Source: Achromobacter pulmonis
GTDB taxonomy: Bacteria; Pseudomonadota; Gammaproteobacteria; Burkholderiales; Burkholderiaceae_B
Reading direction: 5' to 3'
Length of the DNA: 64,000 bases
Assembly (NCBI RefSeq): GCF_902859765.1
Contig: NZ_CADIJV010000003.1
Coordinates: 62,001-126,000 of the forward strand
Shown in pieces: positions 1 to 7,802 of the stretch. Under the pieces are notes generated by a model. That model saw nothing but the letters and a program-made list of their open reading frames with translations. It did not search any database and was not told the origin of the DNA. Each line of letters begins with the position of its first letter. Within the stretch, counting starts at the first letter, position 1. The position numbers and the translations under genes were made by a program.

Positions 1-642
1 GCGTGCCGGCGCGGCGCTGTCGAATGCGTCGTCGCGCGTGGTGGCGCGCACCAGCACCCAGGCGCGGCCGTCGTGCTCGGCCAGCAGCGTGCCGCTGTCC
101 AGGTCATACCGCACGGCGCCGCCGGGACGCAGCGCCTGCTCGGCCAGCCGGGCCAGGCCCAGCAGGTCCTGGTCGACCGGCACTACGCCGGACGAGGAGA
201 ATGGATCGACCAGCTCGCGCGCGCGGCGCTGGGCGTAGGCGGCGGGATCGGCCAGCAATTGCCGGCGCTGCGCCGCCGGCAGCAAGGCCAGGCGATTGGC
301 CAGCAGGCGGGCGCGCAGATCGGCCAGGTCGATGCCGATATCGACCTGCACCGTTGCAAACAGGCCGCTGAGCTGCCAGCGCTGCGCCAACTGGCGCGCG
401 GCGGCCGCGCTGTCGCCGCCGGCCGGGGCCGCGACCAGTGCGATCAGTTGGCGGCTGAGCGGCTCCTGGACCCGGGCCTCGGCCAATTGCCGGGTGGCGT
501 CGGCGCGCGCCTGCGGCACCAGTTCCATCAGGTTGGCCGATACCGGCCAGCCATCGCGGCACTGCCAGGCGCCCAGGCCCAACAACAGCAGCAGCCCGAG
601 CTTGAACAAGCGCGGCAGCCAGCGTTCAATCGGCGAAGGCAC
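1..642 (-). CDS. MMPL-type exporter of the aryl polyene cluster (partial, 3' part outside window)
   Basis: The frame stays open for 214 codons from a GTG at 642 to the window edge, so this is the N-terminal piece of a longer protein. It begins MPSPIERW, has one hydrophobic segment at about residues 13-25 (FKLGLLLLGLGAW), then the periplasmic-loop signature NLMELVP typical of predicted RND/MMPL exporters (COG4258) of aryl polyene clusters. Family members have about 12 membrane segments and around 770 residues, so most of the gene is missing here. The GTG start overlaps the end of the LolA-like gene by 17 bases, indicating translational coupling. By order it corresponds to ApeM, which is thought to move the polyene lipid across or out of the inner membrane. 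The function is inferred from family and position. Confidence 0.85.
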   Translation of the reverse strand, partial: MPSPIERWLPRLFKLGLLLLLGLGAWQCRDGWPVSANLMELVPQARADATRQLAEARVQEPLSRQLIALVAAPAGGDSAAAARQLAQRWQLSGLFATVQVDIGIDLADLRARLLANRLALLPAAQRRQLLADPAAYAQRRARELVDPFSSSGVVPVDQDLLGLARLAEQALRPGGAVRYDLDSGTLLAEHDGRAWVLVRATTRDDAFDSAAPAR

Positions 643-1222
643 GTTGCTCCTCCGGCGTCAGCGCGTCGGCCGCGGCGGCGTCGGTCATCTGCAGCACGCT
701 GCGGTCGCCCTGGACTTCGCGCATTTCGATGCGGTCGACCAGCTTGCCGCCATTGATCTGGATGTTCTCGAAGATCTGGCGCAGCAGCACCGAACGCGGC
801 AGCAGGGTCAGTTGCCAGGCCTCGGGGCCGCCCGACAGGCTCAGGTCGAAGTTCGCGCGCAGGCCGCTGGTGTCGCCTGCCAGCACCGACAGGAACAGAC
901 GGTTCTCGCGGCCGGCGCCGGTGTGTTGCGGCAGCGCCTGCCAGGCGCCGTCGGGGCCGCGGCGGGCGATGCCGTCGGCGCTGATGCGCAGATCCTGGGC
1001 GATGGGGCTGCGCAGCAGCCACAGCAGGCCGTGGCCGGCGGCCAGGGTGAAATCGCCGCGGCTGGTCAGCGGTTGCGGCAGCGAGCGCAGGAATTTCTGC
1101 TGCACGAAATGGCCGCGCACGATCGGCGCGGCGCGCAGCTGCTGTTGCAGGTCGTCGAGGTCGAAGGCCCGCGCGCTCCAGGGCAGGATTGCCAGGGCCA
1201 GGCAGATCAGCAGGCGTTTCAT
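626..1222 (-). CDS. LolA-like outer-membrane lipoprotein carrier protein of the APE cluster
   Basis: A 198-residue protein with a signal peptide, starting MKRLLICLALAILPWSARA followed by FDLDDLQQQL. The body has the LolA/LolB-like pattern, including GHFVQQKFLRSLPQPL early and hydrophobic strands such as GLLWLLRSPIAQDL. I chose the ATG at 1222 because it starts the signal peptide and its ATGA overlaps the stop of the upstream thioesterase; longer readings in this frame lack similarity. LolA-type proteins carry lipids or lipoproteins through the periplasm. Inside aryl polyene clusters the equivalent gene (ApeL) sits exactly between the thioesterase and the MMPL exporter, as here, and is presumed to ferry the polyene lipid to the outer membrane. 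Confidence 0.88.
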   Translation of the reverse strand: MKRLLICLALAILPWSARAFDLDDLQQQLRAAPIVRGHFVQQKFLRSLPQPLTSRGDFTLAAGHGLLWLLRSPIAQDLRISADGIARRGPDGAWQALPQHTGAGRENRLFLSVLAGDTSGLRANFDLSLSGGPEAWQLTLLPRSVLLRQIFENIQINGGKLVDRIEMREVQGDRSVLQMTDAAAADALTPEEQRAFAD

Positions 1223-1662
1223 GCGGCCGTCTCCGTGGCGTCGAGCTTGCGCCGCACCGCGTCCAGCAGGACGGGCGGCGAGGCCAGTTGCATTTCGCGG
1301 GTCTGCATGCAGACCGCCACCTGCACCGAACTGGCGCGCGTCAGGCGCTGGCCGCTGGCGGCCTCGCTGATGAGGTAGTTGATCTTGAGGCGGTTTTCCC
1401 ATTCCACCAATTCGGCCCGCACCAGCAGGCGCTGGCCGAACTGCGCCGCCTGCGCGTAGCGCAGTTGCAGGTCGATCACCGGCCAGACGTAGCCGCTGGC
1501 GCGCATCGCGTCATAGCCGTAGCCCAGGCTGTCGAGCAGCGCGCAGCGGGCTTCCTCCAGATATTTGACATAGTGGCCGTGCCAGACGACGTTGATGGAA
1601 TCGACGTCGTAGAAGGGCACGCGGATCTCGACTTGCGCGCCAAGCGCGCCGCGTTTACGCAT
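1219..1662 (-). CDS. Hotdog-fold acyl-CoA/ACP thioesterase (APE cluster)
   Basis: A 147-residue protein of the 4-hydroxybenzoyl-CoA thioesterase/YbgC/FadM family. The family hallmark YDVDSINVVWHGHYVKYLEEAR near residues 16-37 contains the catalytic Asp region and the HGHYVKY stretch. The ATG at 1662 (MRKRGALGAQVEI) gives the normal family length; the open frame continues upstream without similarity. It starts inside the 3' end of the acyltransferase gene (8-base overlap) and ends in an ATGA overlap with the LolA-like gene, so the block is translated as a unit. In APE pathways this position is ApeK, proposed to release or proof-read acyl chains from carrier protein. The substrate here is inferred only. 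Confidence 0.88.
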   Translation of the reverse strand: MRKRGALGAQVEIRVPFYDVDSINVVWHGHYVKYLEEARCALLDSLGYGYDAMRASGYVWPVIDLQLRYAQAAQFGQRLLVRAELVEWENRLKINYLISEAASGQRLTRASSVQVAVCMQTREMQLASPPVLLDAVRRKLDATETAA

Positions 1663-2578
1663 CGTCTTTCCAGAAAGGGTAGAAGTTGAACCATTGCAGC
1701 GGCGCCTGGCGGCAATGCGCGCCGAGGCGGTCGGCATAGCGCTGGGTCCAGAGCGCGATCTGCGCCTGGCGCGTGGCGCGGCTCCATTCGATGGCGTCGC
1801 TCAGGCGCGCTATCGAGACGCGGTAGCGCGCGCCCTGGCGGGTGCAGAACAGCAGGTTGACCGGGCAGCGCAGCAGGCCCGCCAGCAGCCACGGCCCTTG
1901 CGGCAACAGGGCGGGTTCGCCCAGCAACGCGACTTCGGTGCTGCGGTCGCCCTTGAGCGGCACGCGGTCGCCGGCAATGGCCAGCCATTCGCCGCGCTCC
2001 AGGCGCTGGGCCAGGTCGAGCATGACCCCGGCATCCAGTTCGCTGACCTGGATCATGCGCAGGCCACCGCCGGCCTCCTCGAGCAGGCGGCCGAACTGTG
2101 CGGCGTGCTTGGTGTGCACCAGCACGTTCAGCCTGAGCAGGCCGGATTGCTCGGCCAGGGCGCGGCAGACCTCGATATTGCCCAGGTGCGAGCCCACCAG
2201 AATCTGGCCGCGGCCGCTGCCCATCTGCCGGTGCAGGCCGTCGGGGTCGTCGATGTCCAGGTCCGCCAGCGTGATCTTGCCCTGCCAGACGTCGAGCTTG
2301 TCCAGCAACGCCTGCGCGAATGCCAGGTACTGGCGGTAGACCGGAAACGAGCGCGGCAGCGGGGCGGCCAGGCCGCCGGCGCGCGCCAGCCGGCGCTGGT
2401 AGGCGCCGATGGCGCGCCGGGCGCGCGGGCCGGACACATAGAAATACAGCACCACCAGCCAGACCACTGGCGCCACCGCGCGGCGGCCGACGCGGCGCGC
2501 GGCCCAGGCGGTCAGGCGCAGCAACAGGGGGCTGCCGCGCTCGGGCTGGTCGGCCCAGTGCGAGTCGGCCGCGCTCAT
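1655..2578 (-). CDS. LpxL/HtrB-like lysophospholipid acyltransferase (APE cluster)
   Basis: A 307-residue membrane-associated acyltransferase. After a short amphipathic N-terminus there is one membrane segment (VAPVVWLVVLYFYVSG) and the acyltransferase motif GSHLGNIEVCRAL with the HxxxxE pair typical of LpxL-type enzymes; GEWLAIAGDRVPLKG and the later PVNLLFC match the rest of that family. The ATG at 2578 overlaps the upstream glycosyltransferase stop (ATGA). Enzymes of this kind transfer acyl chains to lipid acceptors on the cytoplasmic face. In the E. coli APE cluster, as I recall it, the glycosyltransferase and acyltransferase parts are one polypeptide (ApeJ); here they are two adjacent genes. 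Confidence 0.87.
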   Translation of the reverse strand: MSAADSHWADQPERGSPLLLRLTAWAARRVGRRAVAPVVWLVVLYFYVSGPRARRAIGAYQRRLARAGGLAAPLPRSFPVYRQYLAFAQALLDKLDVWQGKITLADLDIDDPDGLHRQMGSGRGQILVGSHLGNIEVCRALAEQSGLLRLNVLVHTKHAAQFGRLLEEAGGGLRMIQVSELDAGVMLDLAQRLERGEWLAIAGDRVPLKGDRSTEVALLGEPALLPQGPWLLAGLLRCPVNLLFCTRQGARYRVSIARLSDAIEWSRATRQAQIALWTQRYADRLGAHCRQAPLQWFNFYPFWKDDA

Positions 2579-3327
2579 GGCCGGGTACCCGCGCTGAGGC
2601 GGCGCAGCAGCAGCGCCGGCGAGCGCGCCAGCATGCCGAAGAACAGGCGCGCGTGCATGCGGCTGATCAGCAGGTTGTCGCGCAGCGCCTTGAAATGCGA
2701 GACGCCGCCTTCCGGGTAGACCACGCGCGTGGGCAGCCAGGCCATGGGCACGCCGCGCCAGTGCAGGCGCACCAGGACGGCGATGTCGAAGTCCATGCGC
2801 TGGCCCACTTGGGTGGCGTCGATCACCCGCAGCACCGGTGCGAGCGGATAGACGCGAAAGCCGCACATGGCATCCGGGATGTCGAGCGACAGCGTGTTGA
2901 TCCAGACCCACACGCGCGTCAGCCAGCGGCCGTAGAGGCGGCTGCGCGGCACGTCGTCGCCGTATAGCGGCGCGCCGCAGATGACCGCCTCGGGCCGCGC
3001 CCGCGAGGCCTGCGCGAAAGCGGCGGCATCGTCCAGCGCGTGCTGGCCGTCGGCGTCGATCTGCAGCGCGTGGCTGTAGCCCAGGCCGCGCGCGGCGCGC
3101 AGGCCATCCTGCACCGCCGCGCCCTTGCCGCCGTTGGCGGCGCGGCGCACCAGATGCGTGTGCGGCAATGCGGCCAGCGTGTCGAGCACGGCGGCGCAAT
3201 CGGCGGCCGAGCCGTCGTCGACCAGCACGCAGGGCAGGCCCAGCGCCGCCAGCCGGGCATGCACCGCGGCCACGGTGGCGCCGTGGTTGTAGACGGGGAT
3301 GACCGCGCAGAGCTTATGCGGCGCCAT
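2575..3327 (-). CDS. Family 2 glycosyltransferase (APE cluster)
   Basis: A 250-residue GT-A fold glycosyltransferase resembling dolichol-phosphate mannosyltransferase-type enzymes. Visible motifs are VIPVYNHGATV at the N-terminus, the nucleotide-binding VLVDDGSAADC, and the metal-binding DxD region LQIDADGQHALDD; the C-terminal part reads VVYPEGGVSHFKALRDN. The ATG at 3327 is preferred over a longer reading because VIPVYN normally lies within ten residues of the start. It overlaps the ligase/dehydratase gene by 14 bases and the acyltransferase gene by 4. It probably glycosylates the lipid anchor of the polyene. The sugar donor cannot be read from the sequence. Confidence 0.88.
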   Translation of the reverse strand: MAPHKLCAVIPVYNHGATVAAVHARLAALGLPCVLVDDGSAADCAAVLDTLAALPHTHLVRRAANGGKGAAVQDGLRAARGLGYSHALQIDADGQHALDDAAAFAQASRARPEAVICGAPLYGDDVPRSRLYGRWLTRVWVWINTLSLDIPDAMCGFRVYPLAPVLRVIDATQVGQRMDFDIAVLVRLHWRGVPMAWLPTRVVYPEGGVSHFKALRDNLLISRMHARLFFGMLARSPALLLRRLSAGTRP

Positions 3328-5014
3328 CGTGGTCTCCGTGCGGCACGCGGCCGGACGAGCAGGGCGCGTCCCCGAGGGTGTAGCTGAAATACAGTTTGCG
3401 CTTGCCGGCATCCCAGCGCAGCGCCAGTTCGGCCACGTCGCCGGGGCGCAGCAGCCGCTGGAACTTCAGCGCCTCCATGCCGGCAAAGCGCAGGGCCGGC
3501 AGCAGGTCGCGTTGCGCCAGCGCCAGCGCCCAGCCGATCTGTGCCACGCCGGGTACCACCGGCGCAGTGGGGAAATGGCCGGCGAAGTAGGCCAGGTCGC
3601 AGGGGATTTCCATGCGGTAGCGGCGCTCGCTGGCGCTGGCGGCCGGCAGCGGCTCGGCCATGGGCTGCACCGGACGCGGACCGGCGGCCGTTTCGAAATC
3701 GGCCTGGGTCATCTTGCCCTGGCTGTTCCAGGGCAACTGGCGCGACAGCCGCCAGCCGCGCGGGATCGCCAGCGACTCGAAGCCGGCCGCCAGGTGCTGG
3801 CGCAGCGCATCGACCACGGCGCGCCGGCCCTGGTTGCGCAGCGCGTGCAGGCCCGTGGCATTCAGCGCCACCAGCGCGGTCAGGCGGGTGGCGCCAGCGG
3901 CGCGGCCGACGCGGGCCTCGGCCACGTAGGCATGGCGCGCCAGCGCCTGTTCCAACATGGGCAGGGCGATACGCTTTTCCTCGATCTTGACGATGCGGTC
4001 CTGCCGGCCCAGCAACTGGAAGCGGCCGCCGCACAGTTCGGCGCCGTCGGCGGTCTGCGCGTCGGCGGCCTCGACCCAGGGCGAATCCACGCGCAGCGCG
4101 CCATGCCCGTCCAGACCGACCACCACGCCGGGCAGGGGCTGCCACAGGTCAGCGCCGCTGCGCCAGGCCACGGCGCCGGTCTCGGAGCTGCCGTAGATCT
4201 CGGTGGGGCGCAGGCCGAGGTGGCGCGCGATGTCGTCGGACACCTCGGGCGGCAGCGCGCCGCCCGATGAAAAGACGCGGCCGAGCCTGCCGCGCAGTTG
4301 CGCCCAGTCGAGCCGGTCGCCCAGGCGGCGCAGCAGCGCCGGGCTGGCGATCCAGGTGAAGGCCGGATGGCGCAGGCTGGCCTGCTGCAGGTCCTCGGGG
4401 TAGAGCCGCTGGCGTCGGTCGAACGGACGCCCGGCGCACAGCGGCCACAGCACCCGGAACGGCAGGCCGTACATGTGCTGGGCCGAGACGCTGCCGAGCA
4501 CGGGGCCGGCGGCGTCCGGCCATTGCGCTTGCAGCGCCTGCACTTCGCGCGCCAGTTGGCCCCAGCGCTTGGCGATGTGCTTGGGCGTGCCGCTGGAGCC
4601 GGAAGTGCACAGCACCAGCGCCTGTTCCGGATCGAGCGTCGCGGGCGCCAGCGGCGGCGCATCGCGCAGCGCGTCCAGCCGCCAGCGCGGGCGGGGGGTG
4701 GGTGGCAGGTCGGTGTCGGTGAGCCAGGCGTCGATGTCGGCGTCGAGCAGGGCGCAGGTGTCGGGGCGCGCGTCGCCCGGCAGGATCGCGGTCACGCCGG
4801 CGCGCCAGCAGGCGCACAGGGCGATGGCGAGGGCGGCGGCGTCGTCGAACCACAGCGCGACCCGTTGCGTGGCGCGCGCCTGCAGCGCGCCGGCGGTGGC
4901 CAGGCAATGTGCGGCGAAATCGGCGTGCGTGAGCGCGGGGTCGACGGCAACGGGCGCGTCGTCGGCGCCGGGGGCACGCGGCAATAGCAGGTGCGTCAGG
5001 TCGGTCCAGGTCAC
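3314..5014 (-). CDS. Fused AMP-dependent acyl ligase and ApeI-type 3-hydroxyacyl-ACP dehydratase
   Basis: A 566-residue two-domain enzyme. Residues 1 to about 445 are an adenylating domain with the P-loop LCTSGSSGTPKHIAKRW (about 135-151), the IYGSSETGAVAWR motif and the hinge region RIVKIEEKRIALPMLE; the lid is short. Residues from about 460 form a hotdog dehydratase domain with CDLAYFAGHFPTAPVVPGV, containing the HFP...PVVPG catalytic stretch of FabA/FabZ/ApeI proteins. ApeH-type ligases load the aryl starter (4-hydroxybenzoate in characterised systems) onto carrier protein, and ApeI dehydrates the growing chain. Their fusion in one protein is notable. There is no sign of a frameshift artefact, since the linker reads continuously. 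Confidence 0.88.
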   Translation of the reverse strand: MTWTDLTHLLLPRAPGADDAPVAVDPALTHADFAAHCLATAGALQARATQRVALWFDDAAALAIALCACWRAGVTAILPGDARPDTCALLDADIDAWLTDTDLPPTPRPRWRLDALRDAPPLAPATLDPEQALVLCTSGSSGTPKHIAKRWGQLAREVQALQAQWPDAAGPVLGSVSAQHMYGLPFRVLWPLCAGRPFDRRQRLYPEDLQQASLRHPAFTWIASPALLRRLGDRLDWAQLRGRLGRVFSSGGALPPEVSDDIARHLGLRPTEIYGSSETGAVAWRSGADLWQPLPGVVVGLDGHGALRVDSPWVEAADAQTADGAELCGGRFQLLGRQDRIVKIEEKRIALPMLEQALARHAYVAEARVGRAAGATRLTALVALNATGLHALRNQGRRAVVDALRQHLAAGFESLAIPRGWRLSRQLPWNSQGKMTQADFETAAGPRPVQPMAEPLPAASASERRYRMEIPCDLAYFAGHFPTAPVVPGVAQIGWALALAQRDLLPALRFAGMEALKFQRLLRPGDVAELALRWDAGKRKLYFSYTLGDAPCSSGRVPHGDHDGAA

Positions 5015-5017
5015 TGC

Positions 5018-5566
5018 TCAGGCCGCCTTTGCCGCGGCCGGCCGCAGCAGCCATTCGCCCGCCATCAATACGCCCATCAGCAGGTAGCTGATGGCGCCGT
5101 TGTAGGCGGTCCACCAGTTCCAGGGGCCCCAGGCGGCCAGCGCCGCGGCGATGGCGCCGTTGATGGCGAAGAAGCCGCACCACACGCGCGTGACGCGGCG
5201 CGTATAGCGCACGCCGGCGGCCGGCAGGTCGGGATGGCGCAGGCGCGCCAACTGTTCGATGACGGGCCGGCCGCGATACAGGCTGGCGCCGAAGATGGCC
5301 AGCAGCATGGCGTTGACCATCACGGGATACCAGCGCAGCCAGTCGCTCGAATTGGACACCGCCAGCACCAGGCAGAACGCTACCGCGGTCAGCGGCAGCA
5401 GGCGCGCGCCGGGCTGACCGTCGCGGCCGGCCAGCCCGCGCGCCAGCCACAGCACGGCCAGCGGCAGCGCCAGCCAGGCCGCGCTGACCCGCCCCAGCGT
5501 CGCGTACACGACGAAGGGATAGGCCAGGCCGGCCACGGCCAGCGCGGGCGCCAGGCCGCGTTTCAT
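5018..5566 (-). CDS. COG4648-type polytopic membrane protein of the APE cluster
   Basis: A 182-residue hydrophobic protein with about five to six membrane segments (for example LAPALAVAGLAYPFVVYATL, VSAAWLALPLAVLWLARGL, AVAFCLVLAVSNSS, GFFAINGAIAAALAAWG, AISYLLMGVLMAGEWLL). It has no catalytic motif that I recognise. The ATG at 5566 (MKRGLAPA) is favoured because it overlaps the upstream carrier-protein stop as ATGA. Proteins of this family occur between the carrier proteins and the ligase in APE clusters (ApeG position) and are of unknown function, possibly a membrane scaffold or a lipid-handling step. Confidence 0.8.
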   Translation of the reverse strand: MKRGLAPALAVAGLAYPFVVYATLGRVSAAWLALPLAVLWLARGLAGRDGQPGARLLPLTAVAFCLVLAVSNSSDWLRWYPVMVNAMLLAIFGASLYRGRPVIEQLARLRHPDLPAAGVRYTRRVTRVWCGFFAINGAIAAALAAWGPWNWWTAYNGAISYLLMGVLMAGEWLLRPAAAKAA

Positions 5567-5820
5567 GCGCCGGCGTCCTGCTGCTTCTGGCACATGGCCT
5601 GCACCACGTCCTCGACGGTGCGCACGCTGCGGAAATCGTTGGCGTCGAGCTTGCGGCCGGTCTGGCGGCGCACGTGGTCGATCAGGTCGATGGCGTCGAT
5701 GCTGTCGATTTCCAGATCGGTGTACAGGTTGGCCTCGGGGGTGATGCGTTCGGGTTCGATCTCGAACAATTCGCTCAGGGTGTCGCGCAGCGTGTTGAAG
5801 ATTTCATCGCGGGTCTGCAT
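5563..5820 (-). CDS. Acyl carrier protein (second of two in the APE cluster)
   Basis: An 85-residue acyl carrier protein with the phosphopantetheine attachment motif LEIDSIDAIDLIDH (Ser at about residue 48) inside an acidic four-helix bundle pattern. The start MQTRDEIFNTL at 5820 fits the usual ACP length, and a purine-rich stretch (tcaatggagttgacc on the coding strand) precedes it. It lies 16 bases after the first carrier protein and overlaps the membrane protein gene by four bases. The two ACPs of APE systems (ApeE/ApeF) carry starter and elongating chains; by order this one matches ApeF. It requires a 4'-phosphopantetheinyl transferase such as the one encoded at 7803-8465. Confidence 0.92.
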   Translation of the reverse strand: MQTRDEIFNTLRDTLSELFEIEPERITPEANLYTDLEIDSIDAIDLIDHVRRQTGRKLDANDFRSVRTVEDVVQAMCQKQQDAGA

Positions 5821-5836
5821 GGTCAACTCCATTGCC

Positions 5837-6097
5837 TCAGTTGCGGCGCTGGGCCGCGACGAATCCGGCCAGGTTGGCGATGCTGGCGAAGTGCTCGCGC
5901 ATGTTGCGCGTCTCGGGGTCGATGGTGATGCCGTAGCGCTTTTGCAGCGCCAGCCCCAGTTCAAGCGCATCGACCGAGTCCAGGCCCAGTCCGTCGCCGA
6001 ACAGGCTGGCCTCGCGGTCGATGTCGTCGGGGGTGATGTCTTCCAGCCCCAGGGATTCGATGACGAGCGTCTTGAGCTCAGTTTCCAGTTGATTCAT
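5837..6097 (-). CDS. Acyl carrier protein (first of two in the APE cluster)
   Basis: An 86-residue acyl carrier protein, MNQLETELKTLVIESLGLED, with the attachment motif FGDGLGLDSVDALEL (Ser at about residue 39) and the ALQKRYGITID helix that follows in APE and FabF-linked carrier proteins. The ATG at 6097 is chosen because it gives a normal ACP N-terminus; it lies inside the 3' end of the upstream acyltransferase gene (20-base overlap). It corresponds to the ApeE position. Together with the following carrier protein it would hold the intermediates while ketosynthase, ketoreductase and dehydratase act; the main ketosynthases and ketoreductase are not inside this window. Confidence 0.92.
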   Translation of the reverse strand: MNQLETELKTLVIESLGLEDITPDDIDREASLFGDGLGLDSVDALELGLALQKRYGITIDPETRNMREHFASIANLAGFVAAQRRN

Positions 6098-6977
6098 CCA
6101 GCGTGGACTCCACTTGCGGCGCGCATCGCGCGTGTTCGTTGTCGGGCCCGGCGACGGGCCCCGGGGCGCCGGCCGCCGCATCTCGCGTCAGCTCGGCATC
6201 GAAATAGGCATGCAGGTAATCGTTCATCTTGCGGCCGGCGATCGGCAGCGGGTGCGCATTGGACCACGTCGCCGGGTCGATGTCCGCGCCGACCTCGATG
6301 ACGTAGCGCATGCGGCAGGGCGGAATGCGGTACCAGGGCTCGCCCTTGGTCAGGCTGCGCGGGTTCATGCGGATGACCACCGGGGTCACCATGCGCGCGC
6401 CGCGCAGCGCGATGGCGCAGGCGCCGCGGTGAAAGCGCGGCATGCTGTCGGGCGGCGTGCGCGTGCCTTCCGGGAACACGATCAGCGTTTCGCCATTGCG
6501 CAGCACGTCGGCGGCGCGGTCGAACATGTCGAAGCTCTCGTCGTTGGTGATGTAGCCGGCGTTGCTGACCGGCCCGCGCGTGAACGGATTGCGGGCCAGG
6601 CCGTGCTTGACGATGCAGTTGGCGTTCTTGACGTGGCCCACCAGGAACACCACGTCCAGCAGCGACGGGTGGTTGGCCAGGATCATCTGGCCGGGCCGGC
6701 CCAGGCGCTCGGCGCCCTTGAAGTCCACCGTCAGGATGCCGACGCGCACCATGAAGCGGATGAAGAAACGGAAGGTGCCGTTCAGCGCCCAGCGGGCACG
6801 CCGCTGGCGGTCGGCGGCGTTACCCGGGATCAGGCGCTGGGGCGGAAACACCAGCAGGCGCAGCAGCAGGCCGCCGACACCGAACATGGTGAAGGCCATG
6901 CCGGTGGCGACCAGGCGCCATAGCCAGAAGTCCTGGCGGGCCTGGGGGGCGGCAGGGGTGGGGCTGGTGGGCGTCAT
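6078..6977 (-). CDS. PlsC-type lysophospholipid acyltransferase (APE cluster)
   Basis: A 299-residue 1-acylglycerol-3-phosphate acyltransferase family protein. An N-terminal membrane segment (LWRLVATGMAFTMFGVGG and LLLRLLVFPP) is followed by the catalytic LANHPSLLDVVFLVG (HxxxxD) at about residue 112 and by VFPEGTRTPPDSMPRF near residue 174, the second conserved block of PlsC enzymes. The ATG at 6977 overlaps the upstream synthase-like gene stop (ATGA). It matches the ApeD position. The expected reaction is transfer of an acyl group, possibly the polyene itself or a fatty acid, to a lipid acceptor at the cytoplasmic membrane. Confidence 0.88.
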   Translation of the reverse strand: MTPTSPTPAAPQARQDFWLWRLVATGMAFTMFGVGGLLLRLLVFPPQRLIPGNAADRQRRARWALNGTFRFFIRFMVRVGILTVDFKGAERLGRPGQMILANHPSLLDVVFLVGHVKNANCIVKHGLARNPFTRGPVSNAGYITNDESFDMFDRAADVLRNGETLIVFPEGTRTPPDSMPRFHRGACAIALRGARMVTPVVIRMNPRSLTKGEPWYRIPPCRMRYVIEVGADIDPATWSNAHPLPIAGRKMNDYLHAYFDAELTRDAAAGAPGPVAGPDNEHARCAPQVESTLDESTGN

Positions 6978-7690
6978 GCCGTGCGGGTCCAGAGCCAGTG
7001 GCGGGCGGGGTTGGCGTGCCGCCAGCTGGGGGTTTGCAGATGGAGGTGGCGCAGCAGGTTGAGCGCGTGCGGCCAGGGCGGCGGGGCGGCGTCGGCGCAC
7101 GGCGCGGCTTCGAGCCGCCAGTCGGTGCCGGCGCGCAGGCGGAAAGCCGCCGCATAGGAAAAGGGCACGTCGTCGATCCAGCGCGAGTAGGGCGCGGGAG
7201 GCCGTTCTTCGGCCAGTACCACCAGGACGTTGTCGTGGCCTTCGGCCAGCAGCAGGCCGGCTTCGATGAAGGCGTGTTCCAATCCGTCGTCCTCGGCCGA
7301 GAGCGCGACGGATTCGGTGGTTTCACGGCGTATGATCGACCACTGCCCGGCAATGGCGTTGTGCACCGACAGGCCGAACGCGGTGGGCGACAGCGCCTCG
7401 CTGGCCGCCAAGGCCTGCAGCAGGCCGAAGTTGCGCGTGGTTTCGCCATGGCGCGACGCGAACACCAGCGGCATCGGGGGGTGATCGTGAGCGACCGGCC
7501 AAGCGCATTCGAACGCGGCGCGCGCCAGCGGACTGAGGCGGCGACGCTGCATCGGGGGCAGGAATTCGAGGCGCGGCGGGCTGGGTTCTCCAACGGGACA
7601 ATAAGGATGTTCAGCCCAGTGCAACCAGCTGCTCGTGTCTTGCATACCCGATGTCCAACCCTGCCATTGCGCAATGGAGAAGGTCAGCAT
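6974..7690 (-). CDS. Beta-ketoacyl synthase chain-length-factor-like protein (first gene of the APE run seen here)
   Basis: A 238-residue protein of the short beta-ketoacyl-synthase-like family found at the head of APE operons (ApeC position). It contains the N-terminal LSPLARAAFECAW, the FASRHGETTRNFGLLQALA block and SPTAFGLSVHNAIAGQWSI, where ordinary ketosynthases carry the GTG and nearby active-site elements, but it is only about half the length of a full ketosynthase. It is therefore likely a non-catalytic or accessory chain-length subunit. It is the first gene of the minus-strand operon; the 112-base gap upstream separates it from the divergent phosphopantetheinyl transferase and should hold the operon promoter. 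Confidence 0.8.
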   Translation of the reverse strand: MLTFSIAQWQGWTSGMQDTSSWLHWAEHPYCPVGEPSPPRLEFLPPMQRRRLSPLARAAFECAWPVAHDHPPMPLVFASRHGETTRNFGLLQALAASEALSPTAFGLSVHNAIAGQWSIIRRETTESVALSAEDDGLEHAFIEAGLLLAEGHDNVLVVLAEERPPAPYSRWIDDVPFSYAAAFRLRAGTDWRLEAAPCADAAPPPWPHALNLLRHLHLQTPSWRHANPARHWLWTRTA

Positions 7691-7802
7691 AGCGCGCGAT
7701 CTTACACCGATCGCAAATCTGTTAATTGTTTTTGGGCGTTACCAAAGCCGTAAAAACGCCTGATATTTTACATTCTGTCTTGATAAATTGTTACGTAGTT
7801 GC
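7691..7802. promoter_or_regulatory. Divergent promoter region between the APE operon and the phosphopantetheinyl transferase gene
   Basis: This 112-base spacer is clearly more AT-rich than the flanking genes, as expected for back-to-back promoters. On the plus strand it contains GGGCGTT and AACGCC separated by 14 bases, a loose inverted repeat around 7734-7760. I could not assign convincing -35/-10 hexamers for either direction. Shared control of the pigment operon and its likely carrier-protein activator is an inference from the arrangement. Confidence 0.5.
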
